DNA of 64,000 nt from Arthrobacter sp. ZGTC131 (GCF_002929275.1 NZ_PJIK01000004.1:124001-188000); one strand, 5' to 3'; counted from the stretch's first letter, positions 8,507 to 16,400 are shown. Numbers and translations: made by a program. The notes: generated by a model not told the origin, from the letters alone.

Positions 8507-8570
8507 CTGTCCACACAGGACGAGACCTCGTCCTGCCGTGATCACCACGATCGCGTTGCGGACCAGGTCC
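8507..8570 (-). pseudogene. Short remnant of a MinD/ParA-like gene
   Basis: 26 consecutive bases (8536-8561) are identical to 17426-17451 in the MinD-like gene of this window, and similarity extends from about 8507 to 8570. The minus strand reads DLVRNAIVVIT, against DLARNAIVVIT in the intact gene. No start, Walker motif or stop belongs to it, so it is a stranded fragment. Confidence 0.75.
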
Positions 8571-8588
8571 CGGTCCACAAGCCAGGCC

Positions 8589-8831
8589 TTAGTCCAGCTG
8601 CGCCAACACCTTTCCGAGAGCTGCGTGAAGCCGCTGTATCTCGGGAAGGCTGTATTGGGCGCCAGGTGCGGATTCAACCGTAACGACGATTCCTAATGAG
8701 GGATCCTTGTCGAAATGAAACTTCAGCTTCCCGCCGGAGGTCGAGGCCTCCGCCGGCCAAGGCTCTGGCCCCCGGTTGTTATCGGTGGGCCTGCGGAACT
8801 CAGACCCTGCAGGCGTCGGGCTGTCGCTCAT
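8589..8831 (-). CDS. Small hypothetical protein (80 aa)
   Basis: ATG at 8831 with GAGG nine bases upstream. The first 32 residues are Pro/Ser-rich and probably disordered. The rest (KLKFHFDKDPSLGIVVTVES, then a helix ending LHAALGKVLAQLD) looks like a small alpha/beta domain with two strands and an amphipathic helix. There is no signal peptide or membrane segment. I recognise no family. It sits among gene fragments but has an intact frame and a usable ribosome site, so I regard it as a plausible real gene. Confidence 0.5.
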   Translation of the reverse strand: MSDSPTPAGSEFRRPTDNNRGPEPWPAEASTSGGKLKFHFDKDPSLGIVVTVESAPGAQYSLPEIQRLHAALGKVLAQLD

Positions 8832-8899
8832 GGCTAGGAACCTCTATGTGTTTGCGGGCGAAGCGGTTTCGATCAAGGATACGTGTTTGACAATACAGG

Positions 8900-9085
8900 C
8901 TGCTCCCCACCTTGGAGGAGACTGTCAGCCACAATGCTCCGCCGCTGTCGCGGGGCAGTGCGTCGGCTTTGCGGTCGCCGTTCATGTCGCCACGTCCGAC
9001 GACGGCGGCAAACCCGGTCCAGCCGGAACCCACCTTGATCCGCGCGAACCAATTAACACCACCGTTTCCCGGCATGTCCGGTTCG
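8900..9085 (-). pseudogene. FG-GAP/VCBS repeat remnant
   Basis: The minus strand encodes ARIKVGSGWTGFAAVVGRGD followed by MNGDRKADALPRDSGGALWL, one full repeat unit of the type found in the S8 protease at 507-1256. It is clearly homologous at DNA level to about 750-842. The flanking residues in the same frame do not continue the repeat and no export signal or start is present. It is a broken piece of a similar secreted protein. Confidence 0.75.
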
Positions 9086-9155
9086 CGGTCAGGTTCCGGA
9101 ACGTTCGACGTCGGTGCCGCCGCCGGCAACGTGCGCGGCTGGTAGTCGCGCTTGT

Positions 9156-10079
9156 TCAGGGGCGCGTGTTCCTGTCCTTCCAGTAAGTGGCGAGGTCCTG
9201 TGCCAGCCGCGGGGACGCGCGCAGGAAGCGTGCCCATCTTGAGCCGTAGGCCCGTAGGCGTCCCCTCTGCGACAGGTCGGCATAGGGATCCTTCGATAGA
9301 TAGACGGTGTCCGGCGGCAGCAATGCGGTTCGCAGCATGCGCGGCTTGTCCCGCAGCGGTGCTTGAAGGATGCCGATGATTCTGGCGCTGCCCGGTTCCT
9401 TGGAGATCAGCCGGTTGCGCCACTCCGTGGATGCCGAGGGCCAGTCAACCATTGCAGGTCCCGGAACAAGTTCTTCGAGGAAAGGCCGCATGGCAGCCAG
9501 CGCATCCGTGGCAGCACTGATTTCCAGGACGGTGGGGCCGAGCGCTTCGCGCGCCGAGAGGTCCCTGAGGAAGGAAAGCTCCCGCTGCGAAACCTGCAAG
9601 TGGGGCGCCCGCAGGGCATGAAGGGCAAGAATGACGATTCCCAGCGCCTTTGACGGGACGCGCACCCCTTGCCCTGCAAGTTCAAGGAACTCCGTGTGTG
9701 CCCACATCGCCTGGAAGGCGTCTGCCGGATCCCTTTCCATTCCCGGAAATCGGAAATGGATGTCGATGTGACACGGCCAGAACGGGTGGTTGAGCGTGGC
9801 CGAATGCGTGGGAAACACCCTCTCGTCCTCGTCAGCGGTGCGCTTCCGCCAGCCGCGTTGGTGCAAACCGGCGAGCAGGAATTCGAGGTCCGCCGGTGCG
9901 ACGAAGACATCCACGTCCACTGAAGTCTTGGGCGGGCGCAATCCTTGGGCGACGCTGGCTGGCCCCTTGATGAAGAACGCTCGGATACCGCGGCTGTCCG
10001 CCACCCTTGCCACCAGGGCATGGCCCAGCAAGACGGCTTCATCAATGTTCAGCCGCGCGTCACCTGCGGGGACTCCCAT
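9156..10079 (-). CDS. Nucleotidyltransferase-fold protein (NTP_transf_5-like) of HPr-rel-A-type cassette
   Basis: 307 aa. FIKGPASVAQGL followed by SVDVDVFV is the G-x-x-x-A/DxD signature of the uncharacterised nucleotidyltransferase family. The two Asp would bind Mg-NTP. HPFWPCHIDIHFRF supplies the later acidic strand (DIH). The rest is helical. Members of this family recur next to PqqD- and HPr-kinase-like genes, as here; the target that is nucleotidylated is unknown. ATG 10079 lies nine bases after the stop of the tyrosine kinase gene, so it is the last gene of the operon. The C-terminal 70 residues are basic and may bind a membrane or nucleic acid. Confidence 0.75.
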   Translation of the reverse strand: MGVPAGDARLNIDEAVLLGHALVARVADSRGIRAFFIKGPASVAQGLRPPKTSVDVDVFVAPADLEFLLAGLHQRGWRKRTADEDERVFPTHSATLNHPFWPCHIDIHFRFPGMERDPADAFQAMWAHTEFLELAGQGVRVPSKALGIVILALHALRAPHLQVSQRELSFLRDLSAREALGPTVLEISAATDALAAMRPFLEELVPGPAMVDWPSASTEWRNRLISKEPGSARIIGILQAPLRDKPRMLRTALLPPDTVYLSKDPYADLSQRGRLRAYGSRWARFLRASPRLAQDLATYWKDRNTRP

Positions 10080-10088
10080 GGCGGGGAC

Positions 10089-11684
10089 CTAGCCCCTTGC
10101 CCGGCGGCTTGCTAGCACAGGCGCTGCGCCGACGTTTCCTCCGTTGTCCGCTCGGACTGCGCCAGCCGCGGAAGCGCGAAGCGACAAGTCACGACGAGCG
10201 GGTTCCGGAGCGGACGCATACGTTCCGTAGTAGGAGTAGGTGTCGGTGCCGTGGGTCGGCACACGATTGAGGACAGTGCCCAAAACCCGGCCTCGCACTT
10301 TGCTCAGGTTGCCTAGGGACTGTCCCAGTTGCTCCTGCGTGGTTTTGCCCGTGTGAATGACAACGATTGCCCCGTCAGCCACGCGAGACAGGACAGCGGC
10401 GTCGGTGACAGGAAGCAGCGGCGGGGCGTCGATCAGGACCGTTGCATTCTGCGCGAGGGCGCTGAGCATGTTCTTCATGGCCAGGGACCCGAGCAGTTCG
10501 CTGGGGTTCGGCGGAATGCGGCCGGACCCGAGGACTGAGAGGTTCGGCAGGGCACCCCAGGGCTGGAGGACGTCCTCCAGTTCAGCGGTGCCGGCGAGGA
10601 CATCGGTGACCCCGACGCCCGGAACCAGGTTGAAAACATCCACCAGCGTGGGACGCCGCAGGTCGCCGTCGACCACCACGACGTTTTCGCCGGCGGCCGC
10701 CAGGGTGACCGCCAGGTTGGCCGTGACAGTGGACTTGCCTTCTCCTGCGAGCGAGCTGGTGACCACGATGATCCGCGGGGGCTGGTCCACGTCCAGGAAG
10801 CTGAGGTTAGTGCGCAGTTCCCGGAGGGCCTCGCCCATCGCACCGCCGGCGCCCGCCTCATGGAGCTGTGCGGAAGCTCCCGGTTCCAGAATGGTGCTTT
10901 TGCCGTCCAGGCGGTGGTCGACGGGGAGGGTGCCGATCACGGGGACTCCGAAAAGCCGTTCAACTTCCGTGGCGTTGCGGATGCGCCGGTCCAAGTGGCG
11001 GCGGACCATGGCATAGGCCCCGCCAAGAGCAAGCCCGGTGAGTGCCCCGAGCATCAGGGTAAGCCTGACGTTCGGGGAGACCGGGCTGCTGGGAAGGACT
11101 GCTTTGCCGAGCGGGAGGATCCTTACGGCTGGCGCAGGTGAGGCAGCCGCAGCTGGTACGTCGGCCGCACTTCCGGCCTCGGGCGCTGCGGCGTCCGCCG
11201 GCGTCGCCGTTTCAATCGCTTCCACCTGGGCGGCGAGGCCGTTGACCCAGGCGTCGGCCACGCGCTGTGCCGTTGCCGGATCGGGTGATTGTGCTGTCAC
11301 CCGGATCTCGGCTGTGTCCGGGGGAACTTTAACGCTAATGGTTCCGAGCAGAGCGTCGGCCGTGGTCTTCAGCTCCAGCGAGGCGATAACCCGCTCGGCC
11401 ACGAGCCGCGACTTGGCCACGGACTCGTAGTTTTTGACCTTTGCCTTGGCCAGGCTGTCACCGGCCAGCGAAAGGCTCACGTTGTCCGAGCCTGGCGTGA
11501 CCACAATGCCGCTGGAATCGGAGGAGTAGATCTTGGGCTGAAGCACCGTCCAGCCAAACGCCGTCAACGTGGCCAGCAGGGTAAAGGCCACGATTGCCTT
11601 CCAGTACACCCGCAGCAGCCGCAGATAGTCGGCCAGGTCCAAACCCGCGGGTACTTCGTCTCCGGGCGCACTGTTGACGCTCAT
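10089..11684 (-). CDS. Wzz/BY-kinase: polysaccharide chain-length and tyrosine autokinase
   Basis: 531 aa from ATG 11684, which has GAAGGA seven bases upstream; an in-frame start at 11699 overlaps that site and is less likely. Two membrane helices (about 28-48 and 207-226) enclose an extracellular Wzz domain with an Ala/Pro-rich insert (160-187). The cytoplasmic part is a BY-kinase: Walker A SLAGEGKST (311-319), Walker A' VVVVDGDLRRP (335-345) and Walker B LIDAPP. The end carries the autophosphorylated Tyr cluster DTYSYYGTYA. Such proteins control polymerisation and export of polysaccharide. Here it lies inside the PqqD/HprK-like operon, and a second copy heads the EPS locus at 26.7 kb. Confidence 0.92.
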   Translation of the reverse strand: MSVNSAPGDEVPAGLDLADYLRLLRVYWKAIVAFTLLATLTAFGWTVLQPKIYSSDSSGIVVTPGSDNVSLSLAGDSLAKAKVKNYESVAKSRLVAERVIASLELKTTADALLGTISVKVPPDTAEIRVTAQSPDPATAQRVADAWVNGLAAQVEAIETATPADAAAPEAGSAADVPAAAASPAPAVRILPLGKAVLPSSPVSPNVRLTLMLGALTGLALGGAYAMVRRHLDRRIRNATEVERLFGVPVIGTLPVDHRLDGKSTILEPGASAQLHEAGAGGAMGEALRELRTNLSFLDVDQPPRIIVVTSSLAGEGKSTVTANLAVTLAAAGENVVVVDGDLRRPTLVDVFNLVPGVGVTDVLAGTAELEDVLQPWGALPNLSVLGSGRIPPNPSELLGSLAMKNMLSALAQNATVLIDAPPLLPVTDAAVLSRVADGAIVVIHTGKTTQEQLGQSLGNLSKVRGRVLGTVLNRVPTHGTDTYSYYGTYASAPEPARRDLSLRASAAGAVRADNGGNVGAAPVLASRRARG

Positions 11685-11777
11685 GATGGTTCCTTCCACT
11701 TCAATCCAAGTTCGTGTTCCCAGCCCGGCAGTGAGTGCCGGGTTTCGTGCGCCGAACTGTCCCCGCGTGGCGGACAG

Positions 11778-12965
11778 CTATTCGCCGCCCTGTTCCAATA
11801 CGGATTTCGCGATGAGCTGCCCGGCGGCGGCAGCGACGTCGGCCCGGTAACCTTCGTGACGGCCGTGCACCCGTCCCACTTCTTCGGCCATAAGCTCCAG
11901 CGGGACTGCGGCGGTTGCGGCGTCCCAGATGGCCGGCCCGATCCCGCTCAACCGCACGATCTCCGTCTCCAGCATGACCAGCAGGTCACCGTCCACCGTC
12001 ACGGCATCCCTGGGTGTTATCCGGCGCATCCACCCGTCCGGGACGCCTGCGGAAGGGACTTCAACTTCGGGCGCATCCCACTCAGCCTTCTGGGGACAGC
12101 GCTCCCGGAAGAGCGGTTCCAAGGCCTGCGGCAGGTCAGCGGCCTCCGAGTACGTCACCTGCCAGATTCCTCCGACGCGGTCGATCAGCCGGCACAGCGA
12201 CTGCAGCGGCTGGTCCATCGCGGCCTGCGAGGACAATTCCGGGACCAGAGCCAACAGTCCATCCGCCAACGGTAGCCGGTGCAGGACGGCGGCCCCCGGG
12301 CGGTCCTGTCCGTCACTCCCGGGTTGCCGGTCTACCCGGTTCAGCAACACGATGGACTGGATGAACACGTTGGGCGGTGCCTGCTGCAGCCCTAACTCGT
12401 CCGGACCCACCTGGCGCTTGGGCGCACCGGGCCCCTGCTTCACGGACAGCGGTTTGGGATAGGGAACCACCCAGCCGCCCGGCTTGATGGCTACTGTCTC
12501 GTCCGAAACGTACCCGTATGTGCGTGCCAGCACCGAAGCCGCCGTGGTCTTGCCCGTTCCAGACTTGGCCACGAGCGCCACCACCCTGCCGGTCTCACGA
12601 GACGCTACACCGCAGGCATGGAGCATCGTCAGCCTGCCGGCGTTCTCCAGGATGGCGGCGAGCGTCAGGCGGGAGGTGAGGTTCTCCGCCAGCGCCTCGA
12701 AGGAGGCTGCCTGCAGGTTCAAGGTGCCGCCGTCGTCCGCCTGCGACAGGTACGCGACCGAAGCAGAGAACGGAAGGGACTCCGTGGGTTCCATGGGAAT
12801 CGGCGGGATCAGCGGCGCGCCGTCCCCGGCACAGCGCGCCCAGGCCGCGCCCATGCGTTGCTGCTGCTCCTGCGTCACCCCTCGGCCCCAGCGAACGGCG
12901 AACCGAGTGCCCAGGACGTCAACGCACAAGAGGTCGCTGCTGTGCTGCGTGTCCGTACCCCTCAT
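11778..12965 (-). CDS. HPr-kinase-related ATPase with C-terminal PqqD-like domain
   Basis: 395 aa from ATG 12965 behind AGGAGA. Residues 100-200 carry LHACGVAS and the P-loop VAKSGTGKTT (132-141), as in the HPr kinase core. The acidic SDETV box that follows fits the HprK 'SDD' position. Real HprK N-terminal regulation and an HPr partner are absent. Residues about 320-395 (VDGDLLVMLETEIVRLSGIG and AIWDAATA) look like a PqqD winged-helix fold, giving a fusion of kinase and peptide-binding domain. It probably phosphorylates a protein or small molecule presented by the PqqD module. It is 35 bases downstream of the free PqqD gene. Confidence 0.75.
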   Translation of the reverse strand: MRGTDTQHSSDLLCVDVLGTRFAVRWGRGVTQEQQQRMGAAWARCAGDGAPLIPPIPMEPTESLPFSASVAYLSQADDGGTLNLQAASFEALAENLTSRLTLAAILENAGRLTMLHACGVASRETGRVVALVAKSGTGKTTAASVLARTYGYVSDETVAIKPGGWVVPYPKPLSVKQGPGAPKRQVGPDELGLQQAPPNVFIQSIVLLNRVDRQPGSDGQDRPGAAVLHRLPLADGLLALVPELSSQAAMDQPLQSLCRLIDRVGGIWQVTYSEAADLPQALEPLFRERCPQKAEWDAPEVEVPSAGVPDGWMRRITPRDAVTVDGDLLVMLETEIVRLSGIGPAIWDAATAAVPLELMAEEVGRVHGRHEGYRADVAAAAGQLIAKSVLEQGGE

Positions 12966-13000
12966 GACTCTCCTCACGACCAGCTGGTTACTGCAAGTCG

Positions 13001-13282
13001 TTACTTCGCTGCCTCATCCGCAGCTTCGATCAGTTGCTGGGCTGCAAGGCTTGCCAGGAAACCCCCCACCTGCTGGGCAAGCTGGCCGGCCGTGTCCTCG
13101 AAGGCTGCTTCCAGTCCAGCGATGACGTCGGCCTGGTCGCGGCAGCCGTCAATCAGGTCCCATATGGCCGCCGCGGGGCCGGACAGGACCACAGGCTGCG
13201 TTGAGTCCAGATGCAGCAAAGCAACCCGGTCCACGGATTCGGCGCGTGCTTCTGCCACCTGGCGGCCGTGTCTCCAGACCAC
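13001..13282 (-). CDS. PqqD-family protein
   Basis: 93 aa, starting at GTG 13282, two bases after the preceding stop (TAATCGTG), so coupled translation is likely. The order VALLHLDSTQPVVLSG, AAAIWDLIDG, then two helices matches the PqqD fold, which in other systems binds a precursor peptide for a modifying enzyme. No radical SAM or maturase gene is present; the enzyme beside it is HprK-like. The first 18 residues are basic. A role as substrate adaptor for the kinase and nucleotidyltransferase downstream is inferred from context only. Confidence 0.8.
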   Translation of the reverse strand: MVWRHGRQVAEARAESVDRVALLHLDSTQPVVLSGPAAAIWDLIDGCRDQADVIAGLEAAFEDTAGQLAQQVGGFLASLAAQQLIEAADEAAK

Positions 13283-13284
13283 GA

Positions 13285-13875
13285 TTAGAAGGTGACGGTC
13301 AGCTGAGCGGCCAAAACCTGCGTTGTTGCATCCGGCAGGGTCACCGTCATGGTCATGTCGTAGGAATAGACCAAACCCTTCTTGGGCAGCGGGTTCACAG
13401 TTTCGTATTGGAACTGAATCGGCAGGTTTGCTGTCTGCCCGCTCGCAACGCCAGCGGTGTACGTGAAAGACGCGCTGTAAGCATGGGCAGCCGAGTACGA
13501 CGGCGCCGCCAAGGCAGCCGGCAAAATGGATTGCACACCGAGGCCGGCCCCAACCGTTCCCACCGGGGTGATGGTGATGGTTCCGCTGATCGGGCCATTG
13601 ATGGCGCCGCCCGCATTTTGGATCTGGAATGCTGTGGGACCTGCACCGGTGCGGTTAGTGCCGCTTCCGGTCCCCGCGGAGCTGACCAACGCTACCGTCG
13701 AGCCGGCTCCCACCAACCCTGCCGTTGCGTGGAGACCCGACGCGGCCGCCGCCGGAGCCGCGATGGCGGTCACGATAACGGGCACCGACCAGGCCACCCC
13801 TTTGACTACCCTGCGGCGACTGAAACCGGCATTCTCATCACTGTTAGTGACCTTCGCGTTCAGAACCTCAGACAA
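13285..13875 (-). CDS. Tat-exported protein, first gene of the PqqD/HprK-like operon
   Basis: 196 aa. I start at TTG 13875 because GAAGGAG lies five bases upstream; longer starts up to 13953 exist. The signal is Tat-like: SRRRVVK (Arg20-Arg21), a hydrophobic core and APAAAAS. The mature part of about 150 residues has no Cys, is rich in Gly, Ala, Thr and Val, and shows long beta strands (GTITITPVGTV, SYSASFTYTAGV, MTMTVTLPD). It ends LTVTF. This suggests a folded beta-sandwich moved across the membrane. As head gene of a cassette with peptide-handling and kinase genes it may be the substrate or the structural product. I recognise no family. Confidence 0.7.
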   Translation of the reverse strand: MSEVLNAKVTNSDENAGFSRRRVVKGVAWSVPVIVTAIAAPAAAASGLHATAGLVGAGSTVALVSSAGTGSGTNRTGAGPTAFQIQNAGGAINGPISGTITITPVGTVGAGLGVQSILPAALAAPSYSAAHAYSASFTYTAGVASGQTANLPIQFQYETVNPLPKKGLVYSYDMTMTVTLPDATTQVLAAQLTVTF

Positions 13876-14029
13876 TTGCGCTCCTTCATAGCTTCCGGGG
13901 CCAGCCCTCATTGGCCGACGACGGGCCTGCGACATTGATCGAGGACTGTCCAAAGGCTAGCCAGCCACGCTCAGGGTTCCGTCAAGGGTTTTGCAAGCTT
14001 TCGTCAAGGTTGCCTGCCCTGGCTTGTCC

Positions 14030-14082
14030 TGTACCTGCCGAGGGACTTTCGCCGCCTGATCCACCGGGCCGGCGTCGAATAA
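14030..14082 (+). repeat. Right copy of the 53-bp direct repeat (GNAT 3'-end remnant)
   Basis: The plus strand encodes LYLPRDFRRLIHRAGVE plus stop, the diverged twin of the end of the GNAT gene at 7441-7493 (8 mismatches, no gaps). No other part of a GNAT gene precedes it; similarity stops at about 14030. It lies in the 215-bp gap between the Tat gene start and the htrA stop. Confidence 0.8.
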
Positions 14083-14090
14083 CCGGGGCG

Positions 14091-15287
14091 TCAGCCCGCG
14101 GTGGCCGCCCCGAGCGTGATGTCGGCCGTCTGATCCTGGCTGCCTCGCTGGAAAGTGATCTTCACGGTGGTTCCCGCGGCCTGTTCCCGGGCAGCCGCCG
14201 TCAGCCCGGACGCGTCAGTCACCGTGTGGCCGGCCAATCCGGTGACCACGTCCCCGGCTTTCAGTCCGGCTTCGGCTGCCGCGGACCCCGGAGACACGGA
14301 GGCCACTTCGGCCCCGGTGGTGAACTCGGAGGTTCCGGGCGCCTTGTCCTGGACCGAGAGGCCCAGCTGGCCGTGCGTCGCGGCGCCCGTGGCGATGATC
14401 TCCTGCGCCACCCGCTTGGCCATATTGATCGGGATGGAGAAGCCGACGCCGATGTTGCCGGCCTGGTCAGAGGAGGATGAACCGGCAGAGGCGATGGCAA
14501 CGTTGACGCCGATGATCTCGCCCTGCGTGTTGGTCAGGGCGCCGCCGGAGTTTCCGGGGTTGATGGCCGCGTCCGTCTGGATGACGTTGATGCTGATGGA
14601 GCCCTGCGCCGCGGTTGAAGAGTCGGAGCTGCCCGCGGCCGAGGATTCCGTCTCAATGGTGCGGTCCACGGCCGAGACGATGCCGTCAGTGACGGTGCCG
14701 CTGAGTCCCAGCGGCGCTCCGATGGCGATGGCGGTGTCACCCACTTTGACGGTGCCGGAGTCGCCGAGGGTGGCCGGAACCAGCCCCAGGGTGGTGATTT
14801 TGATGACGGCCAGGTCCGAGAGCGGGTCCGTTCCCACGATGGTCGCCGCGTAGACTTTTCCGTCGCTGGTGCGGACCTCGATGGTCGCCGCCTCGGCCTG
14901 CCCGTCCAGGGTGACCACGTGCGTGTTGGTCAGGATGTGGCCGTCCGTGTCCAGGATGATGCCGGAGCCGGTGCCGCCGGAACTGCCGGAACTGGCTCTG
15001 ATGGTCACCACGCTGGGCGAGGCCTTCTGGGCGGCAGCCGTTACGGCGTTGACGCTGGAGGTGTTGTTGACGATCACCGGCGCGTACTGCGCAGTCTGCG
15101 CGCTGGCCGATGTCTGCGCCGGCGTGCCCCACAGGGATGCCGCCCCGGCCGCGGTGCCTCCGCCCAGGAGACCCGCGGCCACCAAGCTCGTGACAAAAAC
15201 CGCCGGCCCAACCCGTTTCCCGGCCTTCCGGCCGGCTTTCCGGGTTTCCGCTGCGTGGCTCTCCGTGCCTGCACTGGCGTTCATCAT
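14091..15287 (-). CDS. HtrA/DegP-like membrane serine protease with PDZ domain
   Basis: 398 aa from ATG 15287, six bases after AAGGAG; a second ATG follows directly. One membrane helix (about 27-50) anchors an extracytoplasmic trypsin-like domain. The triad is visible: His in LTNTHVV, Asp in DPLSDLAV and Ser in NPGNSGGAL. A single PDZ domain (about 305-395) holds GQLGLSVQD and the groove. Such proteases handle misfolded or signalling proteins at the cell surface. It is monocistronic. The loop between strands, ESSAAGSSDSSTAAQG, is a low-complexity insert. Downstream lies the GNAT repeat that marks the island edge. Confidence 0.92.
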   Translation of the reverse strand: MMNASAGTESHAAETRKAGRKAGKRVGPAVFVTSLVAAGLLGGGTAAGAASLWGTPAQTSASAQTAQYAPVIVNNTSSVNAVTAAAQKASPSVVTIRASSGSSGGTGSGIILDTDGHILTNTHVVTLDGQAEAATIEVRTSDGKVYAATIVGTDPLSDLAVIKITTLGLVPATLGDSGTVKVGDTAIAIGAPLGLSGTVTDGIVSAVDRTIETESSAAGSSDSSTAAQGSISINVIQTDAAINPGNSGGALTNTQGEIIGVNVAIASAGSSSSDQAGNIGVGFSIPINMAKRVAQEIIATGAATHGQLGLSVQDKAPGTSEFTTGAEVASVSPGSAAAEAGLKAGDVVTGLAGHTVTDASGLTAAAREQAAGTTVKITFQRGSQDQTADITLGAATAG

Positions 15288-15369
15288 GGTGCTCCTTGGG
15301 TTCCGCTCCGACTGCTCGAAGGCTATGACCCAATACTTGAACGCGGGACTAGCGTGCGCCTGTTGTGCT

Positions 15370-16010
15370 GCTGTGAGCGGGCTGTGAGCGATTCAAAGAG
15401 GGAGGACGCCGACGGCGGGCCGGGAGGCGGGCGGTCAGACCCGGCTTCGGGCCCGTCCCCGGCGGGGCCGGGCCGGAAGATGAACAGGCCGCTGAGGCCG
15501 ACCTGGCCGGCGGCGGCAACGGTCATCCAGAGGTCGCGGTCCGCATTCCCCAGTCCGTCGGCGACGTAGGGCGCCGCGTAGAAAAGCTGCCCCCTGATCT
15601 GGCGTGCGTAGACGGGCGCCGGAGAGGCGACGCCGTTGTTGTCACCCCTGATGATGAGCACTTTTTCGCCGGCTGCGTGATGCCGAATCCTACGGATCCG
15701 CAGTGTTTCAACGTCCGTTCCGGTCGAGCTGGAAGGTAACAATGTCCGGATTTCAGATCGCTGAACCCCACCGGTTTCACAGCCAGCAATGTTACCGCCG
15801 GATACTTCAGCGTCGAGGAGTTCGTTTGCACGGAACCCGGCGGTCTTGGGCACAGCGACTAGTGCAAGGGCAGTGACGGCACGCCATCAGCAGCAGGCCG
15901 GCGGCTGCTACGTTGACCGCCGCTATCCATGCCGAACTGCGGCCGCGGCCAATTTGCTGTCGGCCTCGGTCTGAATCGGTCCCCGGCGGGCGGCGCAGCT
16001 TTAGGCTCAA
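15370..16010 (-). pseudogene. Frameshifted SipW-type signal peptidase pseudogene
   Basis: Three minus frames give successive parts of one protein. 16010-15880 has an N-terminal basic stretch and a helix (AWIAAVNVAAAGLLLMA). About 15850-15730 has VPKTAGF, then KPVGFSDLKSG in another frame. 15710-15480 has TLRIRRIRHHAAGEKVLIIR and GDNNGVASPAP, the RGDxN box of S26B peptidases, followed by a final membrane helix. At least two frameshifts are needed and the Ser-Met active-site box is not visible. It resembles the intact enzyme at 4549-5124 in architecture but is not a recent copy. Confidence 0.7.
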
Positions 16011-16256
16011 TTACCGGGCAGCCCGCAGGTGTCAAAATACTTGTGGAATCGCGATGCTCACGGCGTGTCCCCTCACGGTGGCTGGACCCGAGGAAAAACG
16101 GCGGGCTTCTAAAAGCACCAGAACACCGGCTCTCCCCCAAGGCCTATTGCAAGAACACTGCCGCTACTGGCTCAGGACTACACGCCGGAATGCATCAAGG
16201 TTTCGTCAAGAACTCGTGGGGCGTCGCCGCGGCGCCGTCAGCGGGGTCAGAGCCAG
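16011..16256. other. Geneless stretch between pseudogene and small membrane protein
   Basis: About 250 bases with no frame that resembles a protein. It may contain decayed upstream sequence of the signal peptidase pseudogene. No repeat or hairpin stands out. Confidence 0.4.
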
Positions 16257-16400
16257 TTATCTCGAGAGCGCTGCCCACACAACGGCCAACGTCACTACTG
16301 CCAAGGAACCCAGGGCAGCGTAGGAGAGTACCCTCCCACGGCGATTGCGGGCTTCCCGTTGCTGTTGGCGGTCGTAGTAGTTGCGCGTGCGGTATGCCAT
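16257..16400 (-). CDS. Tiny single-span membrane protein (47 aa), paralogue A
   Basis: ATG at 16400, stop TAA at 16257-16259. The first 24 residues are very basic and polar (MAYRTRNYYDRQQQ, then REARNRRGR). Residues 25-44 form one hydrophobic helix (VLSYAALGSLAVVTLAVVWA), and the protein ends ALSR. The charge pattern puts the N-terminus in the cytoplasm. It aligns along its whole length with the 47-residue protein at 19030-19173 (shared LxR, SLAV, TxAxV and a final R). The start has no clear Shine-Dalgarno, so the mRNA may be leaderless. Function unknown. Confidence 0.6.
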   Translation of the reverse strand: MAYRTRNYYDRQQQREARNRRGRVLSYAALGSLAVVTLAVVWAALSR

